From Cellulomonas palmilytica (GTDB taxonomy: Bacteria > Actinomycetota > Actinomycetes > Actinomycetales > Cellulomonadaceae): a stretch of DNA of 64,000 bases. A model generated the notes under the pieces. That model was not told the origin of the DNA, searched no databases, and worked only from the letters and a program-made list of their open reading frames with translations. The stretch covers positions 682,001 through 746,000 of the forward strand of contig NZ_CP062221.1 in the NCBI RefSeq assembly GCF_021590045.1, given 5' to 3'. Of this stretch, positions 21,527 to 30,774 are shown one piece after another. Numbering within the stretch: the first letter of the stretch is position 1; the number at the start of each line of letters is the position of its first letter. The position numbers and the translations under genes are program-made.

Positions 21527-23240
21527 GCAGGGGCGCGCGCCCCAGCCGGTCCCCGTGACCGCGACATGGCCCGCAACCCCGATCGAGCCGGAGCCCGCTG
21601 AGGCGACCCCCGAGGTGGTCGAGGCTCCTCCGGCACAGGGGACCCCAGCACCCGACACCTTCTCGTCGGCCAACGGCGCGCCCGGCCCCGGGACGGCCGG
21701 CGTCTCCTGGGGGCACGAGGCCGTCGCCGCACCGACCGTCGCGCCCGCCGTCGACCGGCCCGAGCAGCCTGCCGCGGCGATCGAGCATCACGCACCGAGC
21801 GAGAGCCACGCACCGAGCGAGGACCACGCGCCGAGCGAGAGCCACGCGCCGAGCGAGGACCACGCGCCGAGCGAGAGCCACGCGCCGAGCGTCGACGACA
21901 CACAGAACCCGGACAGCGGGGCGAGTCAGGGCGGTGCGCAGCACGACGGCGACGGCGATGTCGTCGGGGGAGAGGGGCGCGCGGCCACGTGGGCGGCGAC
22001 CTGGGGAATCCCGGGCCAGGGGGAGAGCACGACGGGCGAGCTGGTCGAGAGCGTCGATGTCCACGACGCCCTGGCCACGGGGCCCGAGACCCCGGCGCTG
22101 GAGCACAGCGTCGACGACCACCTGAACGGAGCGGCTGACGCCGTGGAGAACGTCTCGACCCTCGGCTCCCAGGACGCCGTTTCACGTGGAACGGCGGAGC
22201 GGGAGTCGCTCGCCCAGCCGGAGGCGCCCGCGCCGCTGGCCGACCTGGACCCCGAGGAGCAGCGCCGCGCCGCCCTCGTCCAGAGCCTTCCGGCCGCGAC
22301 GCCCGACACCCCGCTGATGGCCGAGCTCCAGCTGGACGCGCGTCGGCGCATCGAGCTGCGGGGGCGGCAGTTCCCGCGGCCCGCGGAGACGCGCGTGGTG
22401 ACCGTCGCGAACCAGAAGGGTGGCGTCGGAAAGACGACGACCACCGTGAACCTCGCTGCCGCCCTCGCGCAGTCGGGGCTCAACGTGCTCGTCCTCGACA
22501 ACGACCCGCAGGGGAACGCGTCGACCGCTCTGGGCATCGAGCACCGCGCGGGGACGCCCTCCATCTACGAGGTGCTGGTCGAGGGCGCGCCCATCGCCGA
22601 GGCCGTGCAGGAGAGCCCGGACGTCCCGAACCTCTGGTGCCTGCCCGCGACGATCGACCTCTCGGGCGCGGAGATCGAGCTCGTGTCGATGGTGGCGCGG
22701 GAGACGCGCCTGCGCAGCGCGCTCGACACGTACCTGCAGTGGCGCGTCGACAACGGCATGGAGCGCATCGACTACGTGTTCGTCGACTGCCCGCCGAGCC
22801 TGGGCCTGCTCACGGTGAACGCGTTCGTCGTGGCGCGCGAGGTGCTGATCCCGATCCAGTGCGAGTACTACGCGCTCGAAGGATTGAGCCAGCTGCTCAA
22901 GACGATCCAGCTGATCCAGGCGCACCTGAACCCGGACCTGCACGTCTCCACGATCCTGCTCACGATGTACGACGCACGCACGAACCTCGCGCAGCAGGTC
23001 GCCGCCGAGGTCCGTGAGCACTTCCCGGACCGCACGCTGCGGACCACCGTGCCGCGTTCGGTCCGGATCTCCGAGGCACCGAGCTACGGCCAGACCGTCA
23101 TGACCTACGACGCCGGCTCGTCGGGCGCCCTCGCGTACCTCGAGGCGGCACGAGAGATCGCCGAGCGAGGCGCGGCGGCCGGCACCCCCACCACACCGAC
23201 CAGCGTGACCGCGGCGAGCGGCACGGAGGAGGACCGATGA
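21510..23240 (+). CDS. parA: Chromosome partitioning ATPase ParA (Soj) with long N-terminal extension
   Basis: A 576-residue Walker-type ATPase. The ParA core begins near residue 295 ([20 protein letters not shown]); the deviant Walker A KGGVGKT is 303-309, Walker A' includes [12 protein letters not shown], and Walker B is [13 protein letters not shown]. The first 290 residues are low-complexity, Pro/Ala/Glu/His-rich, with six [12 protein letters not shown]-type hexapeptides at about 94-129. GTG at 21510 was chosen because the frame has no internal stop and the disordered sequence keeps codon bias; a later start near residue 270 cannot be excluded. It drives segregation of ParB-parS complexes. 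It overlaps rsmG and parB, and contains a parS site. Confidence 0.93.
   Translation: MFGRRKQGRAPQPVPVTATWPATPIEPEPAEATPEVVEAPPAQGTPAPDTFSSANGAPGPGTAGVSWGHEAVAAPTVAPAVDRPEQPAAAIEHHAPSESHAPSEDHAPSESHAPSEDHAPSESHAPSVDDTQNPDSGASQGGAQHDGDGDVVGGEGRAATWAATWGIPGQGESTTGELVESVDVHDALATGPETPALEHSVDDHLNGAADAVENVSTLGSQDAVSRGTAERESLAQPEAPAPLADLDPEEQRRAALVQSLPAATPDTPLMAELQLDARRRIELRGRQFPRPAETRVVTVANQKGGVGKTTTTVNLAAALAQSGLNVLVLDNDPQGNASTALGIEHRAGTPSIYEVLVEGAPIAEAVQESPDVPNLWCLPATIDLSGAEIELVSMVARETRLRSALDTYLQWRVDNGMERIDYVFVDCPPSLGLLTVNAFVVAREVLIPIQCEYYALEGLSQLLKTIQLIQAHLNPDLHVSTILLTMYDARTNLAQQVAAEVREHFPDRTLRTTVPRSVRISEAPSYGQTVMTYDAGSSGALAYLEAAREIAERGAAAGTPTTPTSVTAASGTEEDR
21789..21896 (+). repeat. Six tandem 18-bp units inside parA
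   Basis: Alternating units CACGCACCGAGCGAGAGC and CACGCGCCGAGCGAGGAC encode HAPSES and HAPSED; the sixth is HAPSVD. Synonymous differences alternate regularly, which suggests expansion of an ancestral 36-bp dimer. Confidence 0.92.
22178..22193 (+). other. parS: parS site 9, inside parA coding sequence
   Basis: CGTTTCACGTGGAACG within the disordered N-terminal part of parA (encodes Val-Ser-Arg-Gly-Thr, about residues 224-228). The site fits the coding frame without disturbing a folded domain. Confidence 0.93.
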
Positions 23241-24454
23241 GCGAGAAGCGACGCGGACTGGGCCGCGGCCTGGGTGCGCTGATTCCGGCTGGGCTCGACG
23301 GCCAGCGCCCGGCCAAGGACCGTCCGGTCGACGTCTTCTTCCCGGACCTCGGGGACCAGCACGCCGAGCCGGGCGCGGCGACGACGACCGCGGTGATCGA
23401 CGGCGCTGCCCCCGCGACGGACGCCCCCGCGACGACCGCTGTGCCGGTCGACGTGCCGGCCGATGCGGCGACCGGGGTGGCGACCGCGCCTGTGCAGGAC
23501 TCCTCGGCGGCGACGAACGGCACGGCCGCGACGAACGGCACGGTGGCGTCCGAGAGCGCTGCTGCGGCCGTCGACGCCCCCACCTCCACGGTCGCGCCGG
23601 CGGTCGTCGAGGACCTGGACGGGCTCGTGCCCGTCCCGGGTGCGCGGTTCGCGGAGCTGCCGGTGGGGTCGATCCGACCCAACCCGAAGCAGCCGCGCAC
23701 GGTCTTCGAGGAGGAGGCGCTCGACGAGCTGGTCGGCTCGATCCGCGAGATCGGCGTGCTGCAGCCCGTCGTCGTGCGGCAGGTCGACGAGGGCTACGAG
23801 CTCATCATGGGCGAGCGTCGCTGGCGCGCGACGCAGGCGGCGGGCCTGGACACGATCCCGGCCATCATCCGTGAGACGGAGGACGGGGACCTGCTGCGCG
23901 ACGCGCTGCTGGAGAACCTCCACCGCTCGCAGCTCAACCCGCTCGAGGAGGCGGCCGCCTACCAGCAGCTGCTGGACGACTTCGGGTGCACGCACGAGGA
24001 GCTCGCGACGCGCATCCACCGCTCGCGGCCGCAGATCTCGAACACCCTGCGTCTGCTGAAGCTGCCGCCGCTCGTGCAGCGCCGCGTCGCGGCGGGGGTG
24101 CTCTCCGCGGGGCACGCGCGTGCGCTGCTGGGTCTTGCGGACGGTGCGGCGATCGAGCGTCTGGCGCAGCGGATCGTGGCCGAGGGCCTGTCGGTGCGTG
24201 CGGTGGAGGAGATCGTCTCGCTCGGTGGCGACGAGGCCGCTCCCGGCGCCCGCCGCGCGGCGCCGCGGGCCGGTCAGCGGAACGAGGCGCTCGACGAGCT
24301 CGCGACGCGGCTCTCGGACCGGCTCGACACGCGTGTGAAGGTGCAGCTCGGCAAGTCGCGCGGCCGGCTGACGGTCGAGTTCGCGTCGGTGCAGGACCTC
24401 AACCGGATCCTCGCGACGCTGGCTCCGGATGACCCGGGTCTGCTGAAGGGCTGA
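23237..24454 (+). CDS. parB: Chromosome partitioning protein ParB
   Basis: A 405-residue CTP-dependent clamp that loads at parS and spreads. The N-terminus [19 protein letters not shown] is the conserved ParA-interacting peptide. An approximately 110-residue Ala/Thr-rich linker follows. The CTP-binding domain has the PNPKQPR, GERRWRA and [16 protein letters not shown] motifs; the helix-turn-helix lies in [21 protein letters not shown]. The C-terminal residues 340-405 form the dimerisation domain. The ATG overlaps the parA stop (ATGA). Nine parS sites in this window are its expected targets. Confidence 0.97.
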   Translation: MSEKRRGLGRGLGALIPAGLDGQRPAKDRPVDVFFPDLGDQHAEPGAATTTAVIDGAAPATDAPATTAVPVDVPADAATGVATAPVQDSSAATNGTAATNGTVASESAAAAVDAPTSTVAPAVVEDLDGLVPVPGARFAELPVGSIRPNPKQPRTVFEEEALDELVGSIREIGVLQPVVVRQVDEGYELIMGERRWRATQAAGLDTIPAIIRETEDGDLLRDALLENLHRSQLNPLEEAAAYQQLLDDFGCTHEELATRIHRSRPQISNTLRLLKLPPLVQRRVAAGVLSAGHARALLGLADGAAIERLAQRIVAEGLSVRAVEEIVSLGGDEAAPGARRAAPRAGQRNEALDELATRLSDRLDTRVKVQLGKSRGRLTVEFASVQDLNRILATLAPDDPGLLKG

Positions 24455-24461
24455 GGTTCGG

Positions 24462-24496
24462 CTCCGGGTCGTGGGTGGTGATCCCGCGACCCGGAG
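24462..24496. terminator. Bidirectional terminator between convergent parB and ddl
   Basis: A 10-bp stem CTCCGGGTCG / CGACCCGGAG with a 15-nt loop, 8 bp after the parB stop and 37 bp from the ddl stop. Confidence 0.65.
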
Positions 24497-24532
24497 ACCG
24501 TTCTGCGGTGCGCCCGCGCGTGGCGGGGGCGC

Positions 24533-25564
24533 TCAGAGCGCCTGGACGCCCTCCAGGCCGGTCGGCTCGGCGGCGAGGGACGCCTCCACGAGCGACCGGT
24601 ACAAGGTCGAGAGGTTGTGCCCGGCGGCCTCCGCTGCCTGCGGCAACAGGGAAGTCTCGGTCATCCCAGGAGTGACGTTCACCTCGAGGAAGTGCACGAC
24701 GCCCTCCTCGTCGACGATGAGGTCGGCGCGCGACAGGCGCGCGAGGCCGAGAGCGCGGTGTGCGGTGATGGCGACGTCCTCGACGGCGGCGCGCGTCTCC
24801 GGAGCCAGGCGTGCGGGCGCGAAGTACTCGACGCGACCGGGGTTGTAGCGCGCGTCGTAGTCGTAGGGCCCGTCGGTGACGATCTCGATGGGCGGCAGCG
24901 CCGCCGGTCCGTCGCCGAGGTCGACGACGGACACCGCGACCTCGACGCCGTCGACGGCGCGCTCGATGAGGGCGGTGTCGCCGTAGGCGAAGCACTCGAC
25001 CATCGCGCGGGGCAGCTCGTCGGCGGTGCGGACCACGGAGACGCCCAGGGCGGAGCCGCCGCGGGACGGCTTCACGACGACGGGCAGGCCGAGTCGGGTG
25101 ACGATGGCGTCCAGCACGCGTCCGGCTCCGAGCTCGCGGAACAGCGACTGCGGGAGGGTCACGAACTCGGGCGTCACGATGCCGGCGCGGGACACGACCG
25201 TCTTGGCGATGGGCTTGCTCCACGCGACGCGGCTGGCGCGCGGACCGGTGCCGAGCAGGCGCAGCCCGAGGAGCTGGACGACGTCCCGCACGGAGCCGTC
25301 CTCGCCGCTGGCGCCGTGCAGCACGGGCCACACGAGGTCGGGTGCGAGCTCGGTGAGCGCGGGTACGAGGTCGGCGTCGACGTCGTGCAGGCTCACGTCG
25401 ACGCCGGCGGAGCGCAGGGCCTCGGCGACGCGCCGGCCGGAGCGGATCGACACGTCACGCTCGTGCGACAGTCCACCGGCGAGGACGGCGACGCGCGGTG
25501 CGCCGGAAGCGCCGGGCACGAGCGGGGCGGACAGGGTGGGCGAGGTCGGGGACGACGAGGTCAC
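24533..25564 (-). CDS. ddl: D-alanine--D-alanine ligase family protein
   Basis: A 343-residue ATP-grasp enzyme expected to join two D-Ala residues for peptidoglycan precursor synthesis in the cytoplasm. AVLAGGLSHERDVSIRSGRRV is the N-terminal family motif; LPVVVKPSRGGSALGVSVV, DLIVDEEGVVHFLEVNVTPGMT carry ATP and metal ligands, including the acidic E-x-N triad. The first 22 residues are a Ser/Pro-rich extension. It lies convergent to parB and 40 bp downstream of the aminotransferase gene. It is the only ligase of this family in the window, so whether it is the main Ddl of the cell cannot be judged here. Confidence 0.88.
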   Translation of the reverse strand: MTSSSPTSPTLSAPLVPGASGAPRVAVLAGGLSHERDVSIRSGRRVAEALRSAGVDVSLHDVDADLVPALTELAPDLVWPVLHGASGEDGSVRDVVQLLGLRLLGTGPRASRVAWSKPIAKTVVSRAGIVTPEFVTLPQSLFRELGAGRVLDAIVTRLGLPVVVKPSRGGSALGVSVVRTADELPRAMVECFAYGDTALIERAVDGVEVAVSVVDLGDGPAALPPIEIVTDGPYDYDARYNPGRVEYFAPARLAPETRAAVEDVAITAHRALGLARLSRADLIVDEEGVVHFLEVNVTPGMTETSLLPQAAEAAGHNLSTLYRSLVEASLAAEPTGLEGVQAL

Positions 25565-25604
25565 GGTTGCGTGCTCCGGGGACGAGAAGGTGCGGGAGGC
25601 TGCG

Positions 25605-26945
25605 TCACACGACGTCGGGCGCGGGCGAGACGACGTCGTCTGCGGGCTCGTCGCCTCCGGTGCCGAACATCTCGACGAGCTCGCGCTCGCCGGAGACGAC
25701 CGATGCGAGGCGGCGCACGCCCTCGCGGATCCGCTCCGGCGTGGGATAGCAGAACGACAGACGCATGTGGTCGCGGCCGGTGCCGTCGAAGTAGAACGCG
25801 GTGCCGGGCACGTACGCGACGCGGGCGGTCACGGCGCGGGGGAGCATGTCCTTCGCGTCGAGCCCCTCGGGAAGCCGCACCCAGGTGTAGAAGCCGCCGT
25901 CGGGCACGTTCCAGGACGCCTCGGGCAGGTGCTCGGAGAGGGCGCCGACCATGGCGTCGCGGCGTTCGCGGTAGAGCTCGCGGTAGCTCTTCACCTGCGA
26001 CCGCCAGTCGCAGGTCGCCAGGTACGACGAGATCGCGATCTGCGACGCGTTGGACGGGCACAGGATGGCCGACTCGGACGCGAGGACGAGCTTCTCGCGG
26101 ACGGCGTGCGGCGCGACGGCCCAGCCGACGCGGTAGCCGGGGGCGAACGTCTTGGAGAACGAGCCGAGGTAGATGACGCCGTCCTCGTCGTACGAGCGCA
26201 GCGCGGGCCACGGGTCGCGGTCGAAGCCCAGCAGGCCGTACGGGTTGTCCTCGAGGACGAGGACGCCGTGCCGGCGGGCGATCTCGAGGATCTGCGGCCG
26301 CCGCTCCAGGGCGAGGGAGACGCCGGCGGGGTTGTGGAAGTTCGGCACGGTGTAGAGGAACTTCGTCTGCCGGCCGGCGGCAGCCAGCGCGGTCAGCGTC
26401 TCCTCGAGCGCGGCGGGGATGAGCCCGTGCTCGTCGATCGGCACGTGCACGACGTCGGCCTGGTAGGCGCGGAACACGCCGAGCGCCCCGACGTAGGACG
26501 GGGCCTCCGCGACGACGACGTCGCCGGGGTTGATGAACACGCGCGTGACGAGGTCGAGCGCCTGCTGCGAGCCGGTGGTGACGACGACGTCGTCGGGGTG
26601 GGCACTGATCGACTCGAGTGCCATGACCTCGAGGATCTGCTCCCGCAGGGTCTCGTCGCCCTGGCCGGAGCCGTACTGCAGGGCCTGCAGGCCGCGTTGC
26701 GCGACGACCTGCGCGGCGACCTGGGCGAGCGAGTCGAGCGGGAGCCCGTCGAGGAACGGCATGCCGCCCGCGAGCGAGACGACCTCGGGCCGGTTCGCGA
26801 CCGCGAACAGCGCGCGGATCTCGGAGGCGCGCATGCCGTGCGTGCGGTCGGCGTAGGCGTCGAGCCAAGGGTCGAGCCGCGTGCCCGCGGCGGGGGACGT
26901 GGGGGTGCCCGACGTCTCCGGCCGGGGCATGGGCTGCGAGTTCAT
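25605..26945 (-). CDS. PLP-dependent aminotransferase, class I/II
   Basis: A 446-residue fold-type I aminotransferase. The PLP-binding Lys is in YLGSFSKTFAPGYRVGW; NFHNPAG and LVLEDNPYGLL carry the Asn, Asp and Tyr cofactor contacts. The IRALFAVANRPEVVSLAGGMP N-terminus and overall length match the LysN/2-aminoadipate and MocR-related aminotransferase group; substrate cannot be assigned from sequence alone. The ATG at 26945 (MNSQPMPRPE) was preferred to the longer frame, which lacks family similarity. It lies between trxA and ddl on the same strand. Confidence 0.9.
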   Translation of the reverse strand: MNSQPMPRPETSGTPTSPAAGTRLDPWLDAYADRTHGMRASEIRALFAVANRPEVVSLAGGMPFLDGLPLDSLAQVAAQVVAQRGLQALQYGSGQGDETLREQILEVMALESISAHPDDVVVTTGSQQALDLVTRVFINPGDVVVAEAPSYVGALGVFRAYQADVVHVPIDEHGLIPAALEETLTALAAAGRQTKFLYTVPNFHNPAGVSLALERRPQILEIARRHGVLVLEDNPYGLLGFDRDPWPALRSYDEDGVIYLGSFSKTFAPGYRVGWAVAPHAVREKLVLASESAILCPSNASQIAISSYLATCDWRSQVKSYRELYRERRDAMVGALSEHLPEASWNVPDGGFYTWVRLPEGLDAKDMLPRAVTARVAYVPGTAFYFDGTGRDHMRLSFCYPTPERIREGVRRLASVVSGERELVEMFGTGGDEPADDVVSPAPDVV

Positions 26946-27039
26946 CTGGGCAGTCTTGCACGCCTGGTCGGCCGCCCAGGACGGAACGGGACCTGTCAGA
27001 CGGACAAGTCCTGTGAAGGCTCGTGCGGCCCCCCGGCCG

Positions 27040-27356
27040 TCAGGCCGCGAGGAGCGCCTCGATCTCCTGCGCGTAGGCCGCCTTCGGCCGGGCGCCGATG
27101 ACCTGCTTGACGAGCTCACCGCCGGAGTAGATGTTCAGCGTCGGGATCGACACGATCCCGTAGTCGCCGACGACGCCGGGGTTCTCGTCGGAGTTGACCT
27201 TGACGATCTTGATGCGGCCCTCGTACTGGTTCGCGAGCTCGGCGAGCACGGGGGCGACCATGCGGCACGGTCCGCACCACGGCGCCCAGAAGTCGACGAC
27301 GACCGGGATCTCGGACTCGAGCACCTCGGCGCGGAACGTCTCGTCGGTGACGTCGA

Positions 27357-27360
<4 letters not shown>
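27040..27360 (-). CDS. trxA: Thioredoxin
   Basis: A 106-residue disulfide reductant with the active site [10 protein letters not shown] (about 25-34) and the cis-Pro loop [12 protein letters not shown]. The ATG overlaps the trxB stop (ATGA), so the two are co-translated. It receives electrons from TrxB and passes them to ribonucleotide reductase, peroxiredoxins and other targets in the cytoplasm. The length is standard. Confidence 0.97.
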
Positions 27361-28352
<992 letters not shown>

Positions 28353-28479
28353 AGGACGGTCCTCGGGGTCGCAGGGGCCGCCGGTCGCGGCGGGCTGTCG
28401 CAGTCAACCGATGGTAGGCCGGATCTGTTCCCGCGGAGCGCCGCCTCTCTCGCTGTGGACGAGCCCGTCCGGCGAGGCG

Positions 28480-30720
28480 TCAGCCGAGGGTGATCTCGTT
28501 GAGCTCGAGCCGGAACGCCCCGTCCGCCGCGGTCGGCAGCTCACTGATCCACAGCGTCACGATGTCGGTCTCCGTCGGCTTGTCGAGCTCGATGGTGACC
28601 TCGGGCGCGAACGACCCGGACCCGAGCACCTCACCGCCGCTCGGGTCGTCCGCGCCGCCCGTCGTGACCTGGAACGTGCCGCCGTTGGAGCTGGTCTTGA
28701 GCGTGACGCTCGAGACCAGTCCGGGCTCCTCGAGCTTCATCACGAAGCCGACGCCGTCCTTGAAGCCGGAGAAGTTCGCCTGCTGGTACGTCATCGTGTA
28801 CCAGTACGTCGACGTGTCGCCGTCGAAGGCGCGGTCCACGGCCTCCTCGTGCTCGCCGTCGTCGTCGGACGGGTCGACGCTGCGCGCGGACGCGATCACG
28901 GGCTTCGCACCCGACGGCGGCGGCGTCGACTGCTCGCCGGTCGGCTCGTCGCTCGCCTCCTTGGTCGGCTCCTCGCCGCCCGACGTGGCCTCCTGCGACG
29001 CCGTGGCCTGGGGCTTCGGCTCGGGCGCACCCGTGTCGAGCGACGAGAACAGCGCCTTGAACGCCAGGACCACGCCGATGACGACACCGATCCCGACGAC
29101 CGCGAGGACGAGCGCGGTGGGGTCGAAGGAGCGCCGGCGCGGCGGCTCGTCGCCGACCTCGCCCATGACGGACGAGAAGTCGTCGTCGCCCGACGGCCCG
29201 CCGCCCCAGGGCGACCCGCCGCCCGGGGGCACGACCGGCGGCTGCCCGCCACCACCACCGGCGGCGCCGCCTGCCGGCCCACCCGCGCCCGTGCCCGGGT
29301 AGCCGCCCGGCGGCACCGAGGGAGGCGGGGTGGCCGGCCCCGACGGCGGGACGGACGCGTGGATCGTGCCGAGCGGGATCGCCGCGCCCGGGGTGCCGGC
29401 GGGTGCGCCCGGTCGGGTCGAGATGCGCGACGGCCCTGAGCCCACGGGCGGTGCGACGACGGATGCGCCGAACGCGGAGGTCCGCAGCGGTGCTGCGGGC
29501 GGGGGCGTGCCGGGACGGTTCACGGCGGGCGACGAGTCGTCGCCGAACGCGTCGCGCACGGACTGCCGCTGCACGCGGATGGGCGCGGTGTCCTGCAGGT
29601 CGTCCTCGGGCGTCGCCTCGCGCATGCCGCCGGCGGCACCGGCCGCACCGGCGGCAGCGGCACCGGCGACGGACGCGGGGCTCCCGAGCACCTCGGTCGG
29701 GTCGGCCGAGCCCACCGGGACCCCGGTCGGCGGCGTGCTCGTCGTGTCGCGGTCGTCGGTCACAGCGGCTCCTTCGTCGTACGCCCTGCCCGTACCCGTC
29801 GCCCCGCCGCCGGGTACCACCACGGTCGGCGCGAGAGGTGCGGTGACCGGTGCGGGCGCCGGTCCAGCAGCCGGTGCAGCAGCCGGTGCAGCGGCCGGTC
29901 CGGCAGTCGGCGCGCCGGCCGGTGCGCCGGACCCCGCCGGCACCGCCCGGATCGCGCCCCACGGCTCCAGCTCGCGCACGAGGTCGCCGGGCGTGTGCGG
30001 ACCGTCGTCGTGCGGGCCGAGCGTGACGGTGCACAGCGTGTCCAGGTCGTTCGGGACCGTGCCGACGAGCTCGGCGGGCGGCACGGCCAGCCCGCCGCTG
30101 CCCGGTGCGGACGGCACGCCGGGTGCGATCGCGTCGCTCGACGTCGCGGGCCACCGGCCGGTCAGCGCGGTGTAGAGCAGCCGGACGAGGTCGACGGAGT
30201 CCCGTCGGCTCGTCGTGCGCGCGTCGCCGTCCGCGACGCCGAGCACGGCCGCGTCGATGCCGAGGCCGGTGATCATGACGCGGCCGGGGCCGACGAGGTG
30301 CAGGCAGCGCGGGCGCAGCGCGAGGTGGTGCAGGCCGCGGCGGCGGGCGACCTCGAGCGCGGCGGCGGCCTCGCCGACGACGGCGCGGGCCTGCTCGGGC
30401 GTCAGGGGCGCGCGCGCGACGAGCTCGGCGAGCGTGGGGCCGGACACGTCCTCGGTGACGACGTAGCCGAGCCGGTCGTGCGTGCCGACGTCGAGGACGC
30501 GCGTGAGGCGCGGGTCGGAGACGAGCGCGGCTCGGCGGGCGCCGTCGAGCGCGGACGCGATCGCGCCGGAGGACAGCACGACGGCCCGCACGGGCCGGTC
30601 GAGGATCTGGTCGGTCGCGTACCAGACGGACACCCCGGGGACGTCGCACGTGCCCTGCTCGCGCACCCGGTACCGCCCGGACAGCACGGTGCCGGGCCCG
30701 ACCACCTCGCTCACGTGCAC
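28480..30720 (-). CDS. Membrane-anchored pseudokinase with discoidin-like C-terminal domain
   Basis: A 746-residue protein next to murJ. Residues about 10-265 follow the Ser/Thr kinase fold (LSGRYRVREQ...YVVTEDVSGPTLAEL), but the catalytic HRD position reads HHLALRPRCLHL and no DFG motif is visible, and the usual ATP-binding Lys is not evident, so it is predicted to be inactive. A long Pro/Ala/Gly-rich linker follows, then one membrane segment at about 539-561 (VLAVVGIGVVIGVVLAFKALF). The outer C-terminal 130 residues resemble an F5/8C (discoidin) beta-sandwich. In mycobacteria the same kinase-like plus discoidin modules are fused to MurJ (MviN); here they are a separate gene downstream. A regulatory role in lipid II flipping is inference. 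Confidence 0.85.
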   Translation of the reverse strand: MHVSEVVGPGTVLSGRYRVREQGTCDVPGVSVWYATDQILDRPVRAVVLSSGAIASALDGARRAALVSDPRLTRVLDVGTHDRLGYVVTEDVSGPTLAELVARAPLTPEQARAVVGEAAAALEVARRRGLHHLALRPRCLHLVGPGRVMITGLGIDAAVLGVADGDARTTSRRDSVDLVRLLYTALTGRWPATSSDAIAPGVPSAPGSGGLAVPPAELVGTVPNDLDTLCTVTLGPHDDGPHTPGDLVRELEPWGAIRAVPAGSGAPAGAPTAGPAAAPAAAPAAGPAPAPVTAPLAPTVVVPGGGATGTGRAYDEGAAVTDDRDTTSTPPTGVPVGSADPTEVLGSPASVAGAAAAGAAGAAGGMREATPEDDLQDTAPIRVQRQSVRDAFGDDSSPAVNRPGTPPPAAPLRTSAFGASVVAPPVGSGPSRISTRPGAPAGTPGAAIPLGTIHASVPPSGPATPPPSVPPGGYPGTGAGGPAGGAAGGGGGQPPVVPPGGGSPWGGGPSGDDDFSSVMGEVGDEPPRRRSFDPTALVLAVVGIGVVIGVVLAFKALFSSLDTGAPEPKPQATASQEATSGGEEPTKEASDEPTGEQSTPPPSGAKPVIASARSVDPSDDDGEHEEAVDRAFDGDTSTYWYTMTYQQANFSGFKDGVGFVMKLEEPGLVSSVTLKTSSNGGTFQVTTGGADDPSGGEVLGSGSFAPEVTIELDKPTETDIVTLWISELPTAADGAFRLELNEITLG

Positions 30721-30774
30721 CTCCGTGCGCTGCGTCGTCGTTCGGTCGACCCCTCGTCGGGGCCTGCCAGCACT

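Noticed and set aside
21789..21896. The six 18-bp units as a CRISPR-like array
   Set aside because: The units are contiguous, without spacers, and keep the parA reading frame; they are protein-coding tandem repeats.
20389..22185. A 598-residue minus-strand frame opposite rsmG and parA
   Set aside because: Low-complexity Arg/Ser/Pro shadow of real plus-strand genes.
24533..25564. Ddl as part of the parAB segregation system
   Set aside because: It is convergent to parB with a terminator between them and is a complete D-Ala-D-Ala ligase; the neighbourhood is merely conserved.
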